Of a stretch of 64,000 nucleotides of DNA, positions 1-10,427 are shown in pieces (position 1 is the first letter of the stretch; each line of letters opens with the position of its first letter). Under the pieces are notes generated by a model. That model did not search any database, was not told the DNA's origin, and saw only the letters and a list, made by a program, of their open reading frames with translations. Made by a program: the position numbers and the translations under genes. This stretch comes from Craterostigma plantagineum. Lineage: Eukaryota > Streptophyta > Magnoliopsida > Lamiales > Linderniaceae. The stretch spans positions 62,001 to 126,000 of the forward strand of contig JAPQWV010000742.1 of the NCBI GenBank assembly GCA_027422505.1, read 5' to 3'.

Positions 1-278
1 CAAACCAAACACAATCTAATATTAACTTGTACATTAAATTTATTCTTTTTACAACCACTTATTCTAAAAAGACTTGCATTTTGCCTTTCTCTAAGAGATA
101 AGGGAATAAGGAGAAAGAAAAGCAGCAATCTTTGATGTTATGATATCAACCTAGCTTCACAAGAACAATTACCACGCATTTGAGAAAGAACCTAAGCAAA
201 AAAAAAAAGTAGATGTAAGAAAATGGAACCAAAGCCAAGAACTCAGAAGAACTCAATGTTATAACTAACTGAACTAAA
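1..278. other. 3' flank of the bHLH gene, possible small last exon
   Basis: No independent gene is seen. On the minus strand a pyrimidine-rich tract ends in ctcttag at 97-91. It is followed by a 9-codon stretch (90-64) reading RKAKCKSF and a stop, reminiscent of the Cys/Lys-rich tail that ends bHLH122/130-type proteins. It would be in phase if the exon ending near 288 used the CAG/GTGAAG donor visible there. This last exon is a guess; a transcript would settle it. Confidence 0.3.
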
Positions 279-1904
279 CTACTTCACCTGCAACTGCCTC
301 TGAAGGTCTTTGATGTAATCCACCGCCAAATCCAACATATCCGCCGTGTTCGTTTGCTGCCCAAAAAAGAAAAGAAAAACGAGCTTCGACGATGATCAAG
401 AAATTCGTGTAAGAAAAACAGAGCTTCGAAAAAATCGTTCTTTCACCTTCTCCATGTTAGGCACAAGATCTTGCAGCTTCCTCATTCGTTCGCTGATCTT
501 CGTTCTCCTCACCTGTAAAAAAAAAACACACAAACACACACAGAGGAATCAAAGGGCATTGCCAATGTTCGAACACAATTTTCGATGTTTCTTTGTTACC
601 CTTTCTGCAATACTTCGAGGATGAGTAGCACAGCCACGTTTGGCTCGAGCTTACAAGGAACAGAGTCTTGTAATAGCTTCTCCATTGCATTGAAATCGGC
701 GGGCAAGCTTTGGTGGCGCGAGAGGGTATTCGACGGCTTGTTCCCACCTTCCTTACTCTGCCAATCACAGTTGTAATAAATTCGTAAAAAAAAAAGAAAG
801 AAAAAGGAGAGAAATTCGTGTTAGAAAAGCTGACCTTAGTGTCGTCTGCTAAGAACAGAGCATCGTCTTCCTCGGCTAGCTCTTTGAGGAAGGCATCTAT
901 GTTCATGAAACTATCGTCTTCGAACTGGGAATTTTCGCCTGATTTTTCTTCTGCCAACGATGATGCTTCTGATTTGATGGCTACGTTAGGGGCAGCTGCT
1001 CGAACATTCCCTTCGTATTCTGTTTCAATGGCCAACACTTTCTCAGATTAAGATTTCATTTCCGAAACAAAAAAAATAGAAACAGAGGATTCAAGCAAGA
1101 GTTGATTTTCAAGCTGCATTTTCGTAAGGCCAAACTGCTTCGATCAAACGATTTGTACAGACAAGAAATCCCATTATTCGTAATCGATTACGGAGATAGC
1201 GAATAAAGATCGAATTAATCAAGAAAACGAAGACCCTTCGTTCATGAGCCTGCTTTTGTCCAGGATTTGAAGCTATCTAGACACGAAAGTTCTTGAATCT
1301 GTGAAAACGTACTGTGGAAAAGGACAACGTACCCAAAATTTCTATACAATCCACGAAAAGATTGGCCAAAATCACGTGGAAAAACATAGCCGAGAATTGG
1401 GGAAAAAAGAGAGGGAAAATAATAACAGAAATCAAATCATTGAAGCTACAGATGAAGAAAAACAGTTACCGCTTCCAATGTTTATGATGTTGTCGAATAC
1501 CCAACGGGCGAAACTGCTCTGCCTCGTCAGACCCGACCCGACTCCGACCTTCGCCTGATTGGGGGCAATCGTGACCCGATTCATCTTCGATAGAGTCGAG
1601 CCGTAATCGTTGCTCTGCTGCCTTTCAGCGGCGGCTTCTGCGCGCCGGGCTCTTTCTTCACGCGCGGCGGCAGCTGAGCATTCGCGGCGCCGGCGGCGTT
1701 CTTCTGAACTTCTGAGCCGGAGCTGTTCATGAAGCTGGCAAACAACCTCTTCGTCTCGGGACTCGAAGCCCTGGGATTGAAGAGCTTGTCGAAGTCGTCG
1801 GTCGTGAATCCGTCGCCGGCGGCGGCGGTGCTGCCGTCCAGTAAGCTGTTGAAGAAGGAGCTCGGAGCTGAGCGGTACCTTGTTAACCCACTGTTCATCT
1901 GCAT
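279..1904 (-). CDS. bHLH transcription factor, bHLH122/bHLH130 (FBH-like) type, with 1-nt lesions
   Basis: This encodes a nuclear DNA-binding factor of the plant bHLH subgroup that includes Arabidopsis bHLH122 and bHLH130. The start at 1904 reads MQMNSGLTRYRSAPSSFF, the hallmark N-terminus, followed by an SPETKRLFASF block. Exons inferred from GT-AG sites are 1904-1470, 1037-835, 757-600, 512-447 and 356-279. Exon 3 carries SRHQSLPADFNAMEKLLQDS and then, one frame over, the basic region RAKRGCATHPRSIAER. Exon 4 gives VRRTKISERMRKLQDLVPN and exon 5 QTNTADMLDLAVDYIKDLQ, which complete helix-loop-helix. Two frame changes are visible, near 1611-1620 and near 650-656, each explained by one missing base. 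Near 1490-1510 the reading SSFARWVFDN replaces the usual SSSPxGxFDN, as if two compensating indels were present. The protein ends soon after helix 2 (QLQVK, stop) unless a further small exon exists. The family call is firm; functional status is uncertain. Confidence 0.78.
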
Positions 1905-3968
1905 GTTTCTGATCGATTTTTCTTGGCGATGATGATTGTGATTGAAGATTGATCAAAAGATTTATAGGGTTTTGAAGCTTCGAAGTTGAAAATTCATTAG
2001 AAAGCTCTCAATTTGTGTTGGAGAAATTTTAGATCTCAACACTCTCAACCACAGGCATAAATATTTTGTCTTTGTATAACAAAACAAATAATAATGTACA
2101 CACAGTTATACATAGCTTTTAGAAGAAAAAAAATGTAATGATATATTACATTTGACTGTGGGAGAAAGAGAATAATGGAGCTAAAATTATTGAGGGGACC
2201 AAGATTATAATTTTTTAAACTCGTCATTTTACTAATATATTAATATAATGAAGCTAAAATATTGAGGGGACCAAGATTATAACTTTTTAAACTCGTCATT
2301 TTCTTCGACGTATGTCCGTAATGCTCACATTTTGATAAATTCAGTTATCATTTTAAAAGCACTAAATTGAGATTGGAAGAACACGTGAACATTGATAGAT
2401 GAAAAAAAGGAGCACAAAACTAATCAAAACATTACAAGTGTTCATCGAAGCATATTATTATTTCTAATATTTTTGCACTATAGTCCGAGGAGTGACTTCA
2501 ATGTGGAGGATGAAGAGTGGACATTGATTTTTAGTGGTAGGTTTAGAGAGAGAGGTATATAATATATCTATAAATATTTATATATCTACAGATAACTATG
2601 TACATGAAAATGGTGCAGCCAAGTTTATTTCATGTATGCCAATGATTTGGGCATGTTGAAATACGTTCATTTCATGATAGAATTTTGTTGTAATGAGGAA
2701 ATAAAAATCGCCCAAAAAGTCTTAGGTTTTAAAGATGAGCTCACAAGATGATACAATATTTATTTGGGTCCATTCTCGATATTATTGCATAATTAGGTAG
2801 GACCTCGTTACCTGTACTTGTTAAATAAATAAAACGTAAGTAGTATTTATAATGAAAAGTATAAGTCAACAATAAAATTTCAACTAAAGTATCCCTTCAT
2901 CAAGACACGTTTACGCTACGTGTATCTCATGTCACCACTTATTTTAATATAAATTGGATTAATAATAATAATTGCTACGCCAGCTTTTACTTTCTCAATT
3001 AAAATAAAATAAAATGGTCCAATAATTGATAAAAGTACCGGTTTCATCATCATGGAAAGCATAAACAAACTATATTTTTTTTTATCTCAAGTAAATTCTC
3101 AAGAACTTATCATCTTAGTTAATATCAAGTGAGGGTTAAAAATCAAATATATTGACTGAGATGCTAAGTAATCGCATCCGATTATCCTGGAATTAAGATC
3201 TTACTTATTACTTGAAATTATTCTTACAAAGTCAATATACGATAACTACAACTCTCATACTCAATTAACAACCCATCATACAAGATTTTGTCTATCTTAC
3301 TCATATGGGTATACTATCCAATTACCTTATATATTTGACACATAATAAAATAGATTAAAATTTGATTTCATGTCACAATTATGATGGATTTGGGTTATCC
3401 ACTTATGTAGGAAATGGATAAACAGTTAGACTAATGTACGATTTAGCTTGGACATATTAAAATTATATTACTATATTAATAACAATTCCCACTAAGATGG
3501 AAGCAAGATTAACATTTGAAAAATCAAAACATTCTTCACCTAAAAAATAAAAATCAAACACCATTGTGCTTACCACTCTATCCGTAGTAGATAACTAAGA
3601 AATTTTAATGAATACACATTCATTAGTTTCTTTGCCTATTATCACCAAATGGCCCAACAATAATGAGGGGATGCAGCTTATTCATATCGGCCCAATGAAA
3701 ATATAGACTACTTAAATGTAACCGAACCGATGCATCTAAATAAACACCCACCTTATCTTCGACAACGATAACTTTAAGTCGAATCTCCGCATTCCAAGAA
3801 TAAATATTTTTTATAACATCATACAAATCAAATTACAAATTAACCGAATAATAATGGTTCTCCCATGCCTCGCGGCCTTCAACAAAGGACAATAACGACT
3901 TCAACAAATTTCTATATAATAGTATTAGCTCCATTACTCAAATTTTAGAATATCAACGCCAAAGCTCC
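1905..3968. other. AT-rich promoter and intergenic spacer
   Basis: The first few hundred bases are the promoter and 5' UTR side of the minus-strand bHLH gene. The rest is AT-rich DNA with only short chance reading frames, including 2045-2227 and 3623-3826 on the minus strand, which show no recognisable domain. A local duplication is listed separately. Confidence 0.6.
2172..2305. repeat. imperfect direct duplication of about 65 bp
   Basis: Two adjacent copies share the core gctaaaa...attgaggggaccaag and a common tail ending in aactcgtcatttt. They differ by a few substitutions and a 1-2 nt length change. It looks like a simple local tandem duplication in spacer DNA. Confidence 0.7.
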
Positions 3969-3973
3969 AATAT

Positions 3974-4444
3974 TGTCAGATTTAAAGGAAGAGCAGCTAA
4001 GGAATTCAGGTGTTTCTCAGCTGAAGAACACTTAGGAGCATCGAACTGTTAGGAAGTCCGAGAGACGTGTTGAGAAGAAAAGGCGCTTTTACTTGCCAAG
4101 TTAAAGACGCGCGGGAGTATGACTTATGAAGTTGCGGGAGCTAGCGACGTTTTCCTCATAAAGCAAGAGTTAAACACTAACTGTCGTTTTGGGCGCCAAT
4201 TAACGGCTTATCTACTTCATATAAAAGAGTAGATCGCACACAGTGAATATTATTATGCGTGTGTAGCTAATTAGCACTGAATAAGGCTAGGGTTTATCTT
4301 AGACGTGGATTCACTGTGAAGTGTGCGTATTCTCAGTTCTGTAATTCCTTCGTCCTTAATAAAAGATCGCCCGACTTTGCCCCGTGGAGTAGGATCGAGA
4401 AGATCTGAACCACGTTACACGGATTGTCATTTCCTGATTTTATA
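3974..4444 (+). repeat. Copia-1 5' LTR
   Basis: The LTR begins tgtcagattta and ends ttccctgatttt-type sequence before the primer site. It holds a TATA-like catataaaag near 4218 and an aataaaag signal near 4360, placing U3, R and U5 in the usual order. The 3' copy at 9019 is two bases shorter through two 1-nt indels. Confidence 0.93.
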
Positions 4445-4456
4445 TGGTATCAGAGC
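4445..4456 (+). promoter_or_regulatory. Copia-1 primer-binding site
   Basis: The sequence tggtatcagagc is complementary to the 3' end of plant initiator tRNA-Met and abuts the 5' LTR. It primes minus-strand DNA synthesis. Confidence 0.92.
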
Positions 4457-4526
4457 GTAATTTCTCCTTGAAGCTGCGCAGCTAATTCCAATTCGGAATC
4501 TTTGATCAAGATTTCTTCTGTAAGCA

Positions 4527-5923
4527 ATGGCGTCTGAGGCGAATTCGTCGAATGAGAATCAAATTCCTTCGACTGTCAACAATCTTGGTAATCATCTCAG
4601 TTCAGTGAGTCCCAGCGATCCTTATTTCTTGGGAAACTGAACGGAGACAACTATGTGACTTGGAGTCGTTCCATGATGATAGCGATAATCGGGCGCAACA
4701 AGGAGGGATTCATCAACGGTGAGCTGATTCCCCCTACCGAGACGGACAAGGATAAGGTAAATGCTTGGAAAAGAAACAACAATATCATCATTTCTTGGAT
4801 CTTAAATGCAGTATCGAAGGAAATATCCGCAAGTATCTTATATAGCTCAACTGCTAGAGAGGTCTGGATCGACCTACAAGAGAGGTACGGGCAGACCAAT
4901 AAACCGAGAATTTTCCAGTTAAAGAGGGACCTCATAAATCTGGCACATGGCTCGTGCAATGAGGCAACTTATTTCACTAAACTCAAGGCACTTTGGGATG
5001 AACTTGCAAGCAATAGGCCCTCGTACCATTGCACCTGTGGAGGCAGCACGATGATGAAGAATTATATGGAGGAAGAGTACGTGTTGACCTTTCTAATGGG
5101 ATTGAACGAGTCCTATTCACAGATCCGGGGCCAGATTTTGTTAATGGAGCCACTACCTCCCATCAACAAGGTGTTCTCGCTGCTCGTTCAGGAAGAAAGG
5201 CAGAGGTCAGTGATCCCCGGGCTTGGTGGAAGGACAGATGATCAAGTGAATAACATGGCGATGTTGACTGCCAAAACAGATTATCAGTCTGCTGCCAAGA
5301 AAGGAGGCTTTTATCCAAAAAGGGACATGGCGAAACCAATATGCACCCATTGCAATAAGAGAGGGCACAGCGCGGACACCTGCTATCAGCTGCACGGTTT
5401 CCCACCGGGGTACAGACAACCAAACAAGTTCAAAAACACAAGAATCAATCAGGTTTCAAGTTGCGACAGTGTAGCTAAAACAGAACAGCACTCCAGTCAG
5501 TGCAGTCAGAGCCCTGTCAATGGTGCGGATGCCGTGGTACAGCTGCAATTAACCCCTTTCCAGCTGCAAGGATTGAGGGCTCTGCTCAATCAACAAGTAG
5601 AAAGTCTCCCACAGAACAGCACAGAACATGCGCAGATAGGTGAAAAGGGGGGCACAGGTTCATGTCTCTCTTTCAACTTACCTGTGTTAACTAATTCTGA
5701 TTATTGGCTTGTTGATTCGGGTGCTACCATGCATGTTTGTGGTAACAGGGGCATGTTACAGGACCTGCATGAGATAGTAGAGTCTAGAGTTATTTTACCT
5801 GACAGTAGGATAATCAAAGTAAATAAGTCTGGAAGCTTTAGACTGAACCAGTTCATTACTCTAACTAATGTTCTTTTGTGCCTCAATTCAATTCAACTTG
5901 ATATCTGTAAGTGCCTTGGCTGA
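4527..5923 (+). pseudogene. Copia-1 gag and aspartic protease
   Basis: The polyprotein start is the ATG at 4527 (MASEANSSNENQ). A missing base near 4632-4637 throws the frame into a stop, and the frame resumes by 4655 with the Copia gag domain (TWSRSMMIAIIGRN; YFTKLKALWDEL). A zinc knuckle CTHCNKRGHSADTC is at about 5342-5383. The protease motif WLVDSGATMHVCG is at about 5704-5742, with DSG as the catalytic triplet. The frame ends at 5923 after NVLLCLNS, where a 1-nt loss precedes the usual VP...FNLISVS segment. Gag packages the element RNA and the protease cleaves the polyprotein. Confidence 0.88.
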
Positions 5924-5980
5924 CAGCATTAGGTGTAGGTTCACTTTGAGGCTAATAAATTTCAGATACAGGACCCCGCT

Positions 5981-6979
5981 ATGCGGGTGATTGGCAAGGG
6001 TGATCAACTTGCAGGATTATACATCATAGGAGCAGATCAGCCCCACACTGCCCTAACAGAAACAGAACCTTCACACCTTCATCTGTTGAGTAACATCACG
6101 GGGAACCTGTGGCATGAGAGACTAGGCCATCCCAGCAACAAGGTTTTAGACATACTTAAGAGTAGTTTGAACTGTGATAATATCTTAGCAGAGTCATACT
6201 GTAAAATATGCCCACTCTCCAAGCAGAAAAGAAATAAATTCCCTAGTGAGCATAAGCAAGTTTGTTCACCCTTCGACCTCATACATTGTGACACGTGGGG
6301 TCCATTTCATGTCCCATCATATCTAGGCTACCAATACTTCCTTACCATAGTTGACGACTATTCAAGATTCACTTGGATATTTCTGATTAGACACAAATCA
6401 GAAGTGAGAGCAATCATAGACTTTTTCCTTACTTTAGTAGAAACTCAGTTTAGTTGCAAGGTAAAAACTATGAGGACTGACAATGCTAGGGAGTTTAACA
6501 TGATAGATCTGTTCAAGGAAAAGGGAATTATCCATCATAAGTCGTGTGTACAAACGCCACAACAAAATTCCGTGGTCGAGCGAAAACATCAACACTTGTT
6601 GAATGTAGCAAGGTCTTTGTATTTCCATTCGGGAGTTCCCATAGAGTTTTGGGCAGAGTGTGTTTTGACTGCAACTTACCTAATAAATAGAACACCTTCA
6701 ATAAAGTTAAATGGCAAGAGTCCTTTTGAAAGGTTGTATCATAAACCTGTGGATTATAGTGTTTTGCGGGTTTTTGGTTGCTTGTGTTTTTGCTCTACTC
6801 TACCTGCAGGGAGAAGGAAATTTGATGCAAGAGCTCGTGAATGCATTTTTCTTGGTTACCCAAGTGGTGTCAAGGGGTACAAAGTCATGGACCTAGCTAC
6901 CAAAGAGGTATTCATCTCTAGAGATGTCAAATTTCTGGAAAATGTGCTTCCATTCAAGCTGGGCATGCCTCGGAAGTGA
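5981..6979 (+). pseudogene. Copia-1 GAG-pre-integrase and integrase
   Basis: This segment starts in the GAG-pre-integrase domain ([17 protein letters not shown]). It continues with the zinc-binding CxxC (CKICPLSKQ) and the DDE integrase core. The three acidic residues sit in [16 protein letters not shown] and [14 protein letters not shown]. The usual G of QQNGVVERK is S here, as in Copia-2. The C-terminal [16 protein letters not shown] and FGCLCF blocks are typical of Copia integrases. Frame changes flank both ends. Integrase inserts the cDNA and makes the 5-bp duplication seen here. Confidence 0.92.
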
Positions 6980-9080
6980 GTGGTCATGCCTCAGAAATAA
7001 GGGACCCATTCCCTTTTCATGTGTTACCCAAAACAATGGAAGGCACAGAGCAATTACCAGCCCCACTGCCTGCTTCAGATGAATCGGCAGAAACACCCAA
7101 CTCTCCACTGCCACCATGCTCACAGCCCTCATGTGTTGCACCAATGGAGCCTTCAGACTCTGCTCCTGCAGCAGAGGATATTAATGATGTAGCCTGGCAT
7201 CAAAGTAATGGGAGCTTTCAGAATCAACAAGATGCAGGGCAGCATGACCTGGGAGAATTCCTAACTGAGCAGAATTCACCCCAGCCTCAAAACTCACACA
7301 GCAGAGCAAAGAGGCAGTCAAGGAAACCATCATACTTGAGGGACTATTACTGTAATGCACAGCAGGACATGAAGGTGCTCTACCCTATATCAGATCAATT
7401 GTCCTATCAAAAGCTTTCCCCACAATACCAGTCATACATAAGCAACATAGCATTAGCAGAAGAGCCACAAACATATACTCAAGCAATGAAGTGTGAAAAG
7501 TGGGTCACGGCTATGAATGAAGAGTTGAGGGCACTAGAAGAAAATGGCACTTGGTCAATTGTCCCACTACCGGAAGGCAAAAAGGCCATTGGGAATAGAT
7601 GGGTATTCAAGATAAAACTCAACTCAGATGGAAAAGTGGAAAAATACAAAGCGCGACTAGTGGCAAAGGGCTACGATCAAAAGGCTGGAATTGACTATGT
7701 GGACACTTCCGCCCCGGTTACCAAGCCAAACACAATTAAACTGGTCATCTCCTTGGCGGCTAAGCTCAGATGGCACTTGATCCAAATGGACGTAAATAAT
7801 GCTTTTTTGAATGGTGACTTGTTGGAAGAGGTTTATATGGAGCTGCCCTTAGGCCTCGCTGACAGTCCAGTGAAACTGAGCACTACAAACCAGTTTGCAA
7901 ATTGCATAAGTCCCTATATGGGTTAAAGCAATCCTCTAGGCAGTGGAATAAGAAATTTACGGATGCTGTGAGAGCTTTCGGTTTCAGGCAGACTCAATGT
8001 GACCATACTCTATTCATCAAGGGCAAAGGAGATCAATTGGTAGTCCTCCTTGTATACGTGGATGACATAATTGTGGCCGGGCCTAGTGCAGAACTGATAC
8101 GAGAAGCGAAGTGTTTCCTATGGAGCTGTTTTAAGGTAAAGGACCTTGGCGATTTAAAGTTCTTCTTGGGAGTTGAGGTAGCAAGGAATGAAGAGGGAAT
8201 TTATATTTCTCAGAGGCAATATACCTTGCAGCTCTTGCAAGATGCGGGGTACATAAACTCGAAGCCTCTGACTACCCCGATGAACCCAAGTACTAAGCTG
8301 ACAGCAGATGATGGGGAGCTGTTAGAAGAACCTTTTGTGTACAGAAGGCTGGTCGGAAAACTATTGTACTTGACCTTTACGAGACCAGACATCACATTCG
8401 CGGTCCATAAACTTAGCCAATACATAGCTGCTCCTAGGACTAATCATTTAAAGGCAGCCCACCATCTACTGAGGTACCTGAAGGGCAGCCCGGGGCAGGG
8501 CATCCTATTCAGTACAGAACAGGACTTAAGCTTGAGCGCCTTTTCAGACGCGGATTGGGCATCTTGCAATGACTCTAGGAAGTCTATTACAGGCTTTTGT
8601 ACATTTTTAGGAGGCTCACTGGTCACCTGGGAAAGCCAAGAAACAGCCTACCGTATCGAGGTCCTCGACTGAAGCCGAATATAGGGCCTTGGTGCGGTTC
8701 TGGCAGAGGTCCTATGGCTGAAACACTTGCTTGAGGAGTTGGGAATTGGACTCAGTCAGAAGCCGGTCATCTACTGCGACAATCTATCTGCTTTAATGCT
8801 CGCCTCGAATCCCAAGTTCCACGAGAAGTCCAAACACATAGAGATAGATGCACATTTCATCAGACACCACGTGGACATTGGGAACGTCAAGCTCTTACCA
8901 GTTAGATCCGAACATCAGCTCGCGGACTTGTTCACAAAACCCCTCACAGGCCCATTGCTTCAGCGCTTGTTGGTCAAGATGTCAGTACACAATTTGTACC
9001 TTCCATCTTGCGGGGGGGTGTCAGATTTAAAGGAAGAACAGCTAAGGAATTCAGGTGTTTCTCAGCTGAAGAACACTTAG
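6976..9080 (+). pseudogene. Copia-1 reverse transcriptase and RNase H
   Basis: A Ser/Pro/Gln-rich linker leads into the Copia RT ([50 protein letters not shown]). The frame breaks near 7870-7905 and resumes with SLYGLKQSSRQW and the catalytic YVDDI near 8056. RNase H follows (AFSDADWASCNDSRKSITGF). It is broken again near 8630-8690, where one lost base hides the STEAEY block. The last part (HIEIDAHFIRHHV; QLADLFTKPL) ends in SCGG at the polypurine tract. The reading frame then runs into the LTR and stops at 9080. There are at least three frame lesions, so this copy is not autonomous as assembled. Confidence 0.9.
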
Positions 9081-9487
9081 GAGCATCGAACTGTTAGGAA
9101 GTCCGAGAGACGTGTTGAGAAGAAAAGGCGCTTTTACTTGCCAAGTTAAGACGCGCGGGAGTATGACTTATGAAGTTGCGGGAGCTAGCGACGTTTTCTC
9201 ATAAAGCAAGAGTTAAACACTAACTGTCGTTTTGGGCGCCAATTAACGGCTTATCTACTTCATATAAAAGAGTAGATCGCACACAGTGAATATTATTATG
9301 CGTGTGTAGCTAATTAGCACTGAATAAGGCTAGGGTTTATCTTAGACGTGGATTCACTGTGAAGTGTGCGTATTCTCAGTTCTGTAATTCCTTCGTCCTT
9401 AACAAAAGATCGCCCGACTTTGCCCCGTGGAGTAGGATCGAGAAGATCTGAACCACGTTACACGGATTGTCATTTCCTGATTTTATA
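9019..9487 (+). repeat. Copia-1 3' LTR
   Basis: This starts directly after the G-run polypurine tract (9012-9018) with tgtcagattta and matches the 5' LTR almost base for base. It is followed by the second copy of the aatat target duplication. Confidence 0.93.
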
Positions 9488-9492
9488 AATAT

Positions 9493-10337
9493 GAATATAT
9501 TTTCCTTTATTCATTGCACCGTTGACACTGCTCATATAATTGGTTTGAAATGATCATGTCACAGGTACAACTAGGATTATAAATATCACCGTCATGTGGG
9601 AATATGAGAAACTTTCATCTTATAAATTCAATAAATTAAAATATACATATATAATCCGGATTTTTAAAGCCCATCGGCGAATGTCAGACATTGCCGCGAT
9701 TTTCTCCTAAGCAATTAAAATAAATGTATTGCAACATTATATTTTCTAAAATTGTCATGAGAATGCAAAACTCCTCTATCAAATTCACATATATAGAGTA
9801 ATGAAGTAATAAAGACAGACGAAACAAATCGCAACCAAAGATCTGCCAAAGCAACTATTGGCAACAGCTTCCATCGAAAGGTTAAAATATCAATGCAGAA
9901 AGAAAAAATATGAAAATGAGGATGAAATGTAATGATATGGACGCATAAAAAATTAAAAACAAAACATTTGATGCAAAATAGTGTTTCTCCAAGTATACAA
10001 GTAACAAAGAAATAATGAAATGATCAAAAAGTAATTCGACGCAGACGCGCTTTAAGAAAACGCTAATTAAAATAATATTACAAATCCAGCAAAGATAGCA
10101 ATCAGCATCACACTGCTTCATTCACCTACTCCGAATCCTTTGACTTGTTCGTTGTCTGCAAAAACCTGCTGAACTTTACAAATCTGAATGTGTATAAATA
10201 AATAAAAATTTATATACACACAAATAGACACATAGCAAAACCATAAATCAGTTGACTATACATATGATATTACCTAAATATAGCCAGGCTGTTTAATTAT
10301 GTCTTAAATAAACACCGTAGTACTGCTACTCCACCAC
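9493..10337. other. intergenic and upstream region of the extensin gene
   Basis: AT-rich DNA with no supported gene. The minus-strand frame 9882-10121 is hydrophobic and AT-driven, without a recognisable domain. The last 150 bases or so belong to the extensin promoter. Confidence 0.55.
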
Positions 10338-10345
10338 TATATAAA
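10338..10345 (+). promoter_or_regulatory. TATA box of the extensin gene
   Basis: The sequence tatataaa followed by ggg lies 90 nt upstream of the ATG at 10428. A start of transcription about 30 nt downstream would give a 5' UTR of roughly 60 nt. It is a canonical plant TATA box. Confidence 0.8.
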
Positions 10346-10427
10346 GGGACTTCTTCTCTTCTCCAAAACCAAACCAAGCAAAACACATTTAAATAATATA
10401 AAGAGTTTAGGATAAGAAAGATATTAC

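Larger units (their letters stand above)
3974..9487 (+). mobile_element. Copia-1: full-length Ty1/Copia LTR retrotransposon
   Basis: This is a 5.5-kb element with near-identical LTRs (3974-4444 and 9019-9487) and a 5-bp target-site duplication aatat at 3969-3973 and 9488-9492. A primer-binding site (tggtatcagagc, 4445-4456) directly follows the 5' LTR and a G-rich polypurine tract (9012-9018) directly precedes the 3' LTR. Gag, protease, integrase, reverse transcriptase and RNase H are met in that order, which is the Copia order. I count two substitutions and two 1-nt indels between the LTRs, so insertion is recent. The pol frame is nonetheless broken in several places by single-base losses. 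The gag style resembles the Ale/Retrofit lineages, but that is not certain. Confidence 0.95.

Noticed and set aside
457..1038. 193-residue minus-strand frame as a single gene
   Set aside because: It runs through introns of the bHLH gene. Splice sites and family motifs in other frames explain it better.
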